Positions 1 to 9,522 of a DNA stretch of 27,242 bases are shown here, in pieces. Within the stretch, counting starts at the first letter, position 1, and every line of letters starts with the position of its first letter. The translations under genes were made by a program, and so were the position numbers. The notes under the pieces were generated by a model. It worked only from the letters and a program-made list of their open reading frames with translations. It was not told the origin of the DNA and made no database searches. The stretch is from positions 1 to 27,242 of the forward strand of contig CABPSV020000129.1 of the NCBI GenBank assembly GCA_902459845.2. The letters run 5' to 3'. Source of the DNA: Hepatocystis sp. ex Piliocolobus tephrosceles. Its lineage: Eukaryota; Apicomplexa; Aconoidasida; Haemosporida; Plasmodiidae.

Positions 1-200
1 TTCGTGGTTATATTCGGGATTATGTTTGTGGTTATATTCGTGGTTATATTCGGGATTATGTTTGTGGTTATATTCGGGATTATGTTTGTGGTTATATTCG
101 GGATTATATTCGGGATTATGTTTGTGGTTATATTCGGGATTATGTTCGTGGTTATATTCGGGATTATGTTCATGGTTATATTCGAGGTTATCTTCGGAGT
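1..200 (-). repeat. 12/24-bp coding minisatellite in the XPG spacer
   Basis: Tandem 12-bp units alternate between two versions (gtggttatattc and gggattatgttt on the + strand), giving a 24-bp higher-order unit. On the coding strand they encode alternating EYNH and KHNP/EHNP blocks. The array continues past the left edge, so its full size is unknown. Unit length is a multiple of 3, which keeps the frame. Confidence 0.9.
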
Positions 201-2924
201 TATATTCGACATTTTTATTGATATGGTCAACCACTTCGTAACTATCACTCGTCAAATCAAATGTATTATAATCAATAATATTGGACTTAATAAAATCTCC
301 ATCAGTTTTTATTTCATTTATCTGTTTTTCTTCGACTATACAATTTTCAAAATCAGTATCGTCATCGGTATCGTCATTGGGATCATCAACTGTGTTCCTA
401 CTCCTGTCCCTGTCCCTGTCCCTATCCACATTTTCTACTTTGTTGCTTAATATTTTGTTATTAATGTTATGTGTATAAATATCATTATTATTATTATTAT
501 TATTAGTGGTGGTTATATTTGCATTTTTTATATGATCAGAAATATGCATATTGTTATATTTCACTTTATAATTATTAACATATAATTGTTGAGGAGTTAA
601 TTGCTGAGGATTTAATTGCTGAGGAGTTAATTCTTGCGAAGTTAATGCATTCTGCATGTTATTAACAGTTGCTATTGCTGTTGCTGTTGCTGTTGCTGCT
701 GCTGTTACAGTGTTACATTTGTTTGGAGTAGAAGTCATACAAGGACCGCTACCTATATCTTCTGATACTGTTAAATCAAAAAAATTATCACCAAAAATAT
801 CCCTATCATCCAAAAATAATTCATTCATAAATTCTTCTTCCATTTTTATACTACTTTTATCTTTTTTTATATATTTATTTTTATTTATTATAATATCATT
901 TGTTTTTTTTGTTTCTGTATTATTGTTTCTTATCAATGAATTGTTTAATTTTTCACCATTTAAATCTATAAAATAAATTTCACTTGTATTGTCTTCTTCT
1001 TTTATAAACAAATCGTCATAACATTCTTTATTATTATTTGAATAAATATTGTTTAAAATGTCATTAATATATTTTTTTCTTCTCTTCTTTTTTGTTTTTC
1101 TTAAATATATATCGTTATAATCTCTTGCACCAGATTCTGTAACAATGTTAGTATTTCCAAAAGTACCGATACTACCGACATTACCGACATTACCGACATT
1201 ACCGACATTACCGACATTACCGACATTACCGACATTACCGATGCTACCGACATTACCGATGGCTGGTGTACGATTTGTATTCCCCCCAACATTTGTAACA
1301 ATACCAGCACAAGTACTATTATTCATCATAAGTTCACCCTCGACATTCTGAACTTTTTCAGCCATTTTTATTTTTAATTTTTCAATCTCGAAGTCGGTTT
1401 TTATCATTCTAATATATGTCTCAATTTGCACTTGAGAAAATACATCCATGTCATCTTTCGATTGTATTGCCTTCACTCTGTTATCATTATACCACTCTTC
1501 TTTAATGTCTAATAAGATCTGATATTGTAGTTTTAGTGGTAACTTTTCAAAAATGTTTTTATTAATTTTTTTAAAAACAGGAATTTTTATTTCTTTATTA
1601 TTAACTATATATATTTTATATTCATCTTTTGATTCTATTAATTCATTTGAATCGATTCTATTAGTAGGATGTTCTAAAATATCGATATTTGCAGAAGTGT
1701 AACTAATGTTTTTGTTACTATCATCCGAAACCAAGTTAGTATTCATTTTATCAAATAACTGTTCATACTCATCATAACATTGATTTTTCATTTTTTTTAA
1801 ATTTCCATTTTCTTTCTGCATTTCTGAACAGATCAACGATACGTCACTACTAGATCCTTCATATCTCTGTTGCGTATTTTCCTCATCAGACAGATTAAAC
1901 AAATTATTATCATCCATAACTTTTATATCCATAACATTTTCCAAACAAGAATTATCATCAATTAATAATACTTGTTTTTTATCTATTGTTTTATTATTTG
2001 TATATTCTTTTTTTTTTAAATTATTATTCAAATTTAATACTTCAGTGTTTAAGTCACCGATGTCAATAATATCTACTGGTCTTCTCATACATAAAAATCC
2101 TTTGAAAGTATCTGGAATATTTTCATAATATTTCTTTCTCGCCAAGTGTTTCTTTCTTATTATTTCTTCATCAATTTTATCAATTTTATCAATTTTATCA
2201 ATTTTATCATTTGTTTTATCAATTACGTCATTTATACCCTCACCAATACCCTTATCAGTATATGTATTATTTTTGTTTTTTTCAAAACATACTTCGACAA
2301 TCTCTACATTGTTACTCGAAAAATAATAATTTTTTTCATCATGTAATATCTCATTTTGTATTGAATCATTTCTCAGCATCTTATTCATTGGTGACTCACT
2401 TGATGAACAAACAAATTTATTATTTTCATCAATTTGTTTTGTGTCTTTTTTTTTACTCAAATAATTTTTTCTTTTTTTAATAGATTGCAACAATGATTTT
2501 TGAAAGTAGTTATAAATAATTTTTTGAGCCGTTTTATGAACTTTTTCTTCTGTATTTTGTTTTCTAACATTTCTTTGAAATATAGTTTTTTTTTTTAATT
2601 CAGGTGCAACACCATCAAAAATAAAAATAGGACGAATATTATAATATAATAATTTACATATTCTTAAAAAAAAAAAATATAAATATGTTTTTTTTAAGTC
2701 ATTGTTTGTTAATTCACCTGTTATATTTTGTGAAAAATCGAGCCATAAGTCATTAAAAGTGCTCATATCTTCAAATGAATTTTTTTTAATTGATCTCATA
2801 TTAGTTGCATAAGATAGTTCATATAACCAAATACTTACATCAATTGCTATTCTTTTACCTTCAAAAATCTCAGGATTAACTCGAACTCCGACGGGAGAAA
2901 CAATAGACCATAATCCTTTTACTC

Positions 2925-2928
<4 letters not shown>
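1..2928 (-). CDS. RAD2: XPG/Rad2-family DNA repair endonuclease, 5' part (runs off left edge)
   Basis: This is a structure-specific 5'-flap endonuclease of the XPG/Rad2 (ERCC5) type, acting in nuclear nucleotide excision repair. The reading frame starts at the ATG complementary to 2926-2928 and stays open for 976 codons to base 1, so the 3' end is missing. The N-domain is clear: MGVKGLW at residues 1-7, IAIDVSIWLYE with a metal-binding Asp near 30, and a second acidic site in FIFDGVAPELKKK (about residues 106-118). A conserved spacer segment (LPLKLQYQIL, about 463-472, then FSQVQ at 497-501) matches the XPG pattern before the I-domain. The catalytic I-region is not reached. The spacer is inflated by low-complexity arrays: KID repeats (about 239-255), GNV repeats (about 557-588), Asn runs, an Arg-Asp run and a terminal His/Asn/Glu/Pro array. 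No intron is needed. It is divergent from SufE. Confidence 0.93.
1163..1260 (-). repeat. 9-bp coding minisatellite (Gly-Asn-Val) in XPG
   Basis: About ten copies of a 9-bp unit (+ strand ttaccgaca) encode GNV triplets, with two variants that place Ile-Gly or Ser-Ile-Gly in the run. It sits in the disordered spacer at about residues 557-588. Confidence 0.9.
2164..2208 (-). repeat. 9-bp coding repeat (Lys-Ile-Asp) in XPG
   Basis: Four to five copies of the + strand unit atcaatttt encode KID repeats in the early spacer of the endonuclease. The unit keeps the frame. Confidence 0.85.

Positions 2929-2975
<47 letters not shown>
2929..2975 (-). promoter_or_regulatory. 47-nt A-tract abutting the XPG start codon
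   Basis: On the coding strand 47 consecutive A residues directly precede the ATG of the XPG gene with no intervening base. It would form the last part of the 5' UTR. Homopolymers of this kind are common in Plasmodium spacers, but direct contact with the ATG is notable. Its effect is inference. Confidence 0.6.
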
Positions 2976-3406
2976 CTTTCAGAAATAAAAATATTTAATT
3001 ACATGGAGCCTATGCATCTTATGTGTAAACAAATGTACGTATTAACATGCACATATATATGTATATGTATACGTAGTTTATTTTCAATATATATATCCAC
3101 TTACGATATATATTTTCATCCCTTTCCTACTTTATAAAAAAACAAAAACAAGCGTATTAATTATAGATTCATAAAAAGAGGGAAACATATGTAAACATGT
3201 ATGTATATATGTATGTATGTGTTTATATATATGTACCTTCACGAATAAACACTTTAATTAATTTAATTATCAGATAAAAATGTGTCACTTATCTCCTCAT
3301 TTAAAAAAAAAGCGCCACGTATTTGTAAAATTTAAATTATATACATAACGTACACTATATGTATATATGTGATATATCGTTGACAAAAAAAATAACTAAA
3401 TGTTCA

Positions 3407-3446
3407 AGCGATAACGAACGATGGCGAGCGATAGTGAGCGATAACG
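3407..3446. repeat. 10-bp degenerate repeat (agcgataacg type)
   Basis: Four 10-bp units in a row (agcgataacg, aacgatggcg, agcgatagtg, agcgataacg) form an island richer in G and C than its surroundings, in the XPG/SufE divergent promoter region. Confidence 0.75.
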
Positions 3447-3514
3447 AAACAATGGCCAAACGATTTTATATAAAAAAAAAAGTTAAAACACTTTAAATAT
3501 ATATATATATATAA

Positions 3515-3547
<33 letters not shown>

Positions 3548-3826
3548 CTTTTATAATAATTTAAAAAAAAAAAAAAAAAAAAGTTAAGAATTAACCGTTC
3601 ATATTAATACCACATTATTTTTTCTCCATTCTACGTACATAATCAGTATAATTTTTCCATTTATGTAATACGACATTTTTCTCTACAGCATTAATTAATT
3701 TGTTTTAGTCGTTTATGATGTTAAATAAATTAATTACCACATAAATGAACACATGAAAAAATGTGATATATAATTATTATATTTTTAATAATTTGTTAAA
3801 AAGTAGAGAAAAATTATGAATTTTAT

Positions 3827-3859
<33 letters not shown>

Positions 3860-3913
3860 CATCCTATATAAGCTATTCATCCTATATAAATTATTCATTC
3901 TATATAAGCTATT
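3860..3913. repeat. 18-bp triplicate
   Basis: Three near-identical 18-bp units (catcctatataagctatt with one or two changes) follow a T-tract directly. The unit contains a TATATAA string. Function unknown. Confidence 0.8.
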
Positions 3914-4027
3914 CATGCTAATGTTTATGCAATATGCGATTTGTCATTACCTATATGCATTTATAGTGTATATATATGTATATATAGGTAGATAGAAAGA
4001 ATGAAACTTTTAATTATTGTAAAATAA

Positions 4028-4258
4028 CTACGTACGAGATATACATAACATGTTCACGACATTCACATTATTTATATAGTTAATCTTATTTGTTTTACCC
4101 GTTATATTTGTTACAATTGACACATATAAGACATGTAATATATCAGTATAATAAATAATGCATGAATCTCCCATTTTTGTTTTTTTTACAGTCGTTTTTA
4201 ATTCACTAACACTAGCAATTCTGCCTGCGTGTATATATGTAATGTAATACATTTGCAT
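4028..4258 (-). other. Coding-like 76-codon ORF, unrecognised and uncertain
   Basis: An ORF runs from an ATG to a stop in the XPG/SufE spacer. Its composition is more protein-like than the simple-sequence ORFs around it, with a stretch reading GRIASVSELKTTVKKTKMG near residues 12-30. A CAG that could be a splice acceptor lies at its 5' part, and a GG|gtaaaa that could be a donor lies downstream, so it might instead be an internal exon. I recognise no family. A chance ORF within promoter DNA is quite possible. Confidence 0.22.
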
Positions 4259-4421
4259 AATTCATTTGTATAATTTTTTTTTTTTTTTTTTTTTGTATTA
4301 ATTTTTTTAGTCATTTTGATATTTATAAGAATTCATCTTCAAAAAAAATGTTTTTCCACAATACTTATATACCGTTGTATATTTTTCCCCCCTATCTATC
4401 TACTTATCTACCTAATATCTA

Positions 4422-4464
<43 letters not shown>

Positions 4465-4613
4465 TTATAATTAACACGTTTACATAATTGTTTAAAAAAT
4501 GGAGCATTTCTTTATTTATAGAAAGAGCCCATAATTTTACATTACTCCAAAAATGCTAAATATATATATATATATATACACGTTTATATAAATATATGTA
4601 TGAATAAAACAAA

Positions 4614-6314
4614 ATGAATAAGAAAAGGGTGAAAACAATAAGCTACATATATTTATATATAATTTTTTTTTGTTTGATATTTGTTAATTCTATTAAGCAT
4701 GGACATTACTACAGTAAAAATAGATATAACGTAAAAAAATTTAAAAACGTTATTTTACTATTCAATAAAAATAGAATAAATAAAATAAAAAATAATTCTT
4801 TATTATATATAATTAACTATAATAAATTAAGTAATGAAACGGTAAATAAAAAAAAAAAAAAATTAACAGACATGTTTAATCAGTTAACAGGAAACCAGCC
4901 TGAGCAAAATTTAAATATTCAGCAATATAATTTAACACCAAAATTAAAAGATACGGTTGAATTCTTTAAAGCATTTTCCAGCGACCCATACCATAGGTAA
5001 ATACCAAAAAATGTATACATACACACATATACATACATATATATATATATATATATCAAATTTTGTGTTTTACAAAAAAAAGTGAACTAAACAAAACGGA
5101 CCATACAAAGTGAATTGAAAAAATATAAACATAAAAGCTTATAACACACATGCGCGTTGTGCACATTTGCACAGTTATACATTAATGTATGTAACGTCTG
5201 TGGACGTGACTTTATTTTTAAAAAACAAATTATGCACCTCTCTCTCACATGCTCCATATACATATATACATATAATTTATAATGATAATATCCTCACCAG
5301 ATTACATCCATTAAGTTAATACTCCAATAGTAGGGTATTATATGCATATATATATACATTTCATTTTTTTTAAATAAATAAATGCTTATTTTTAGGAGTC
5401 AACAAGTGATATTGCTGGGTAAAAAATGCCTACCTATGCCAAACGAATTAAAGACCAAGCCTAATCAAGTTTTGGTAAATAAAAATAAAAGATAATAACA
5501 AAAAAAATAAAAAAGAAAAAATAAGTTAGCAAGAAACGTTCATTTTTGCTTTACACTTCTCATTCCTTTTTGCTCTATTTGTTATTTTTGTTTCCTTTGC
5601 TCTTTTTACTCGTTTTATTGTTTTTGTTACTTTTTTCCTTTTCCTTTTTCTTTTTCTTTTTTTTTTTTACATAACAAGTGTAACGTAAGTAAATACACAT
5701 ACATACCACTCACATATACAGACAAATATTTACTATTATGTGTTTGTTTCTTTGCACAACTTAGGGGTGTCAATCTACCGTATATATATATCCAAAAATA
5801 CAGTTAAAAGATGGAAAAAAAATTATTCATTGGCTAGGTGATTCAGGTTAAACACACACACAGCAATTATGCTATATTTATTTTTTAATGAATATATATA
5901 TATATATATATATTAATGTGTTTATATACTAATGTTTATATATTAATGTGTTTATATACTAATGTTTATATATTAATGTGTTTAAAATTATAAGAATGCT
6001 TTTTTATTTTTTGCATAACTCTTTTTTAATTATTTTTCCCTATATTGTTATAACTAAATATAAGATGTTAATTTTTTATGTTATAACATCTATAATTAAT
6101 TACAGATGGCTTGCTGACAAAGGGGATAGTGTATATTTTAACGGATGGTTTGAGTGGATATACTCCTAGCGAAATATTACAAGTAAACCCCAATTTTATC
6201 ACATTGACAGGTATAACAGAATTTTTAACAATGAGTAGAATAAATGGATATTTAAATATTATGAATAAGATAAAAACGTTTACTTCCAAAATTATGAACA
6301 ATCAGGAATACTGA
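4614..6314 (+). CDS. SufE: Cysteine desulfuration protein SufE, apicoplast (4 exons)
   Basis: SufE takes persulfide sulfur from the cysteine desulfurase SufS and stimulates it in the SUF iron-sulfur cluster pathway, which in Plasmodium is in the apicoplast. Exons 4614-4996, 5396-5474, 5765-5846 and 6106-6314 are all bounded by GT-AG introns (399, 290 and 259 nt) and join to 753 nt, or 250 aa. Residues 1-26 are a hydrophobic signal peptide. The Lys/Asn-rich stretch to about residue 100 fits a transit peptide. The SufE domain follows: LGKKCLPMP, then GCQS with the sulfur-accepting Cys156, then [13 protein letters not shown] and [14 protein letters not shown]. The residue before GCQS is Leu where Pro is usual. 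Splice phases agree at each junction (AG|G Arg128, TTG|GGG, G|AT Asp). It is divergent from XPG and co-directional with the downstream transporter. Confidence 0.95.
5911..5983. repeat. 30-bp repeat inside SufE intron 3
   Basis: Two complete and one partial copy of a 30-bp unit beginning tattaatgtgtttatatact lie in the third intron, just after a (TA)n run. It is non-coding. Confidence 0.85.
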
Positions 6315-6334
6315 TTTTTTTTTTTTTTTTTTTT

Positions 6335-6490
6335 TAATAAATTTTTAATAAATTATTAACAAAATTTTAACAATTTTTTAACAAAATTTTAACAATTTTT
6401 TAACAAATTTTTAACAATTTTTTAACAAATTTTTAATAAATTATTAACAAAATTTTAACAAATTTTTAACGAATTTTTAACAAAATTTTT
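6335..6490. repeat. Degenerate 12-13 bp repeat just 3' of SufE
   Basis: Repeats of the pattern ttttaacaa with variable T and A run lengths begin about 20 bp after the SufE stop, behind a T-tract. They lie in the likely 3' UTR and end-of-transcription region. Confidence 0.75.
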
Positions 6491-6719
6491 CATTTGTCAC
6501 CTTTTTTTTTTAAAAATTATGATTTCTTTATTTTTTGTAAGCACAAAAAAAATTCACTTTTTTTAGAAAAGACATTTAAAAAAAAAAAAAAAAAAAAAAA
6601 ATCACTTAATTTAACACGAATAAGTAAATTAACATATGAGTAAATATATAAATGGCATATATTAAATATGTAACAAATATATGCATAATAAATTGTAACT
6701 AAATATATATACTTACATT

Positions 6720-6765
<46 letters not shown>

Positions 6766-6890
6766 CATTAACATGCTTGTAAATATGTCACATTTATACG
6801 TTTAATATTCTTTTTGAATGTCCTCGACAAATAATAAGACTTTTTTTTACTAATAAAAATTAGCATGTAAAAAAAAAGTCATAAAAATTG

Positions 6891-7070
6891 ATAGGTGACA
6901 AAAGGCAATAAAAGGCAATAAAAGGCAATAAAAAGCAATAAAAGGCAATAAAAAGCAATAAAAAGCAATAAAAAGCAATAAAAAGCAATAAAAAGCAATA
7001 AAAAGCAATAAAAAGCAATAAAAGGCAATAAAAGGCAATAAAAGGCAATAAAAGGCAATAAAAAGTGATA
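6891..7070. repeat. 10-bp minisatellite with phased A-tracts
   Basis: Sixteen exact-length 10-bp units (aaaaggcaat or aaaaagcaat) fill 6901-7060, with degenerate units on both sides. Each unit carries an A4 or A5 run, so A-tracts recur in step with the DNA helix. All three minus-strand frames stay open because 10-bp units rotate the frame; the resulting Leu/Phe/Ile ORFs are artefacts. Confidence 0.92.
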
Positions 7071-7172
7071 AAAATGATAAAAAATGAAATAATTTTTTTT
7101 TTTTTTTTTCATATTTTTTTTTTTTTTTTTTAAAAAAAAAAAGTGAAAATTTTTTTTTTTTTTTTAGCTGCA

Positions 7173-7204
<32 letters not shown>

Positions 7205-8032
7205 GAATAATTTTTAACAAATATAAACACACATAAAATTAAGGACAGGTTAAAAGGTAATTTACATAATAAGTCTTAAAATACCTTTATAAAATAAAGA
7301 GTAAATATACACTTTAATATATGTTTTCACCTTTTTTTTTTATTCTTTATTCTCCATTAACATTCATTTTTTACATTAAAATAAATAAATAAATAATTTC
7401 TGTGTGCTTATTATTTCATGACGAAAAAAAAAAAAAAAAAAAAAAAAAAATGTATAAACGCATATATACAAGTTTATATATTATATACATATAAGTACAA
7501 TATTGTATGTGTAGATATAATTAACAATGTGATTATTTTATATAATGTATTAAAATTTTAAAATTATTGGCATAATCTCTTATATATAGTACTGTGTGTT
7601 TTATTTAAAGATTATAAAGTAACATTTTGTTAACTTTAAATTCGTTGTAAAATGTTTAAACCGTTATATTTGCATCGCTTTTTTGTATTTTTAAATAAAA
7701 CGTAATTGAAAACTGTAGTAAAAAAAAAAAAAACTTCAGTCACCGAATAAAATGTTTTGCTCAATATAAATACGTTTATATATATATTATACACTTTTAA
7801 GTAAAACACAGTTAAAAATCGTAATATAAAAAAAAAAAAAAAAAAAAAAAAAACATCAGCTACTTAATAAAGTATTTTATTGGATATAATTATTTTTATA
7901 CATATATAAATATATATATGTATACATATTTTACATGTTTTATACATAATTAACAATTCGTGTATATTTGAATTTATGATTTATCGTTTCAATATACCAT
8001 TATATCATTTATACATTATAACGTTGTAATTG

Positions 8033-8076
<44 letters not shown>

Positions 8077-8222
8077 CATTCGTTTGCATAAAATATATAT
8101 TTTAAAATTGTCTGATTTTTTTTTTTTTTCTTATAAAGCTTCATTTTTACTTAATACCTTATTTATTTTATTTTTTTTTTTTTTTTGTTTATTAACAAAT
8201 ATAGCTATTCATGTACTTATTT

Positions 8223-8282
8223 AGCTTATTTGTTTATTTATTTGTTTATTTATTTGTTTATTTATTTGTTTATTTATTCGTT

Positions 8283-8355
<73 letters not shown>
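8223..8355. repeat. T/G tetranucleotide array joined to a 71-nt T-tract
   Basis: A ttatttgtttat-type array (about 8223-8284) runs directly into 71 consecutive T residues at 8285-8355, the longest homopolymer in the window. Confidence 0.9.
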
Positions 8356-8960
8356 CTCATATTAATTAGCTATTGTTTGCTTTTTTTTTGTTTGTTATTT
8401 TTCGTGTCCATAAATAAAAATTAAAAAAAATATACATATATATATAAATATATATTAAATATATATATATATATTTATATTTATACCCGTTTCCTTACAA
8501 ATACGTTTACGCATATTTGTTTATTTATATCCTTGTTACAACTTTAATTTAATTACATCTTAAGCTGTCTTTTATTATGAGTTAAAAAGTTACATGATCT
8601 TTTTTTTTTTTTTTATTTATTTATTTATTTTTTTTTTGTTTTTAATTATTGCTCACTTTTTTATATATATATTTTTTTTTAAATATATATTTTGGATTGT
8701 TCTTATCACAGTGAACAATTATTTCTGTCTTTTTCTATTTTTAAAAATTAATGTTTTGGTTTTTTATGCTTGCTATTACATTATAACTTTTAATATATAT
8801 ATTTTTTTGTTTTTTATTTTTAATTTTTTTGTATTTGTGTTGTAACGTTTTGTAAAAAATAGTTATAACAAATTTGGAAATTATTTTTTACAACAAGAGC
8901 GGAACAACATATAGAGAGAACGCGTAAGACCAAGCGCATAACGACATGTAATGAGAACGA

Positions 8961-9038
8961 TAGAATGAAAACTGTAGAATGAAAACTGTAGAATGAAAAC
9001 TATAGAATGAAAACTGTAGAATGAAAACTGCAGAATGG
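8961..9038. repeat. 14-bp minisatellite upstream of the transporter
   Basis: Five units of tagaatgaaaactg, one with a single change, plus a partial sixth, lie about 0.5 kb before the transporter ATG. Confidence 0.9.
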
Positions 9039-9334
9039 ACGTTACACAATTAATTGATATTTACAATAATAAAGCAGATACTTTAATTGTTTAAAAAAAC
9101 ATAAATATATATATATTTTTGTATACCATTTTTTTTTTTTTTTATTTCACTATATTTTATATATCTTTGGTTAATTATTTTTATTAATATACTTTAGCAA
9201 CAGACATAAATATACATTTGATACTAGTTTTGTTGATTCTTAATTAATAATCAGTATTAAATAGAAGCCAATTAATCCGTTTTACAACTACTTGCAAGCA
9301 CAAAAACCGACCTTAAATATTTATTGCTAATAAC

Positions 9335-9373
<39 letters not shown>

Positions 9374-9522
9374 CCATATCCAGAGACTACTAAAATATAT
9401 ATTTACTTTTACAATTAACGAACTTTCATTTATGTCAATTTAGCCAGAACCAAAAACAGAGTTTTTTTTTTTTTTTTATTTGCTTGGTGCACATATATAT
9501 ATATACAATATTATATACAAAA

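Larger units (their letters stand above)
2976..4613. other. Divergent intergenic region between XPG and SufE
   Basis: This 1.6 kb spacer lies between the 5' ends of two divergent genes and so should hold both promoters. It contains long T-tracts (3520-3547, 3831-3859, 4270-4290, 4424-4460), (TA)n runs, a 10-bp GCGATA-type array (3407-3446), an 18-bp triplicate (3860-3913), and one coding-like minus-strand ORF (4028-4258, listed separately). I see no RNA gene. Confidence 0.7.
6315..9522. other. Gene-free spacer between SufE and the transporter
   Basis: These 3.2 kb are almost entirely simple sequence. They hold a taacaaattttt-type array (about 6335-6490), an A-tract at 6579-6600, a (TA)n run (about 6724-6762), the 10-bp phased A-tract array (6891-7070), several 20-30 nt A or T tracts, a T/G tetranucleotide run leading into a 71-nt T-tract (8285-8355), and a 14-bp array (8961-9038). 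The slightly more complex 8880-8960 stretch may be in the transporter 5' UTR. ORFs here translate to Phe/Lys/Tyr runs and are not credible genes. I see no tRNA or rRNA. Confidence 0.7.

Noticed and set aside
5978..6169. 63-codon + strand ORF overlapping SufE exon 4
   Set aside because: It lies in intron 3 and in the wrong frame across exon 4. The spliced SufE frame has the conserved motifs.
6901..7060. CRISPR-like regular repeat array
   Set aside because: There are no unique spacers, the unit is 10 bp, and the genome is eukaryotic.
6850..7173. Overlapping minus-strand ORFs in all three frames (Leu/Phe/Ile/Ala/Tyr/Cys)
   Set aside because: A 10-bp unit cycles the frame, so all three frames give the same peptide. 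This marks a non-coding satellite.
8594..8845. 83-codon hydrophobic ORF that could be a small membrane protein
   Set aside because: It is T-rich sequence that translates to Phe/Ile/Leu by composition alone, with no hydrophilic flank or start context.
9484..9522. 13-codon N-terminal extension of the transporter
   Set aside because: It starts at TTG and runs through a (TA)n stretch. The ATG at 9523 is the natural start.
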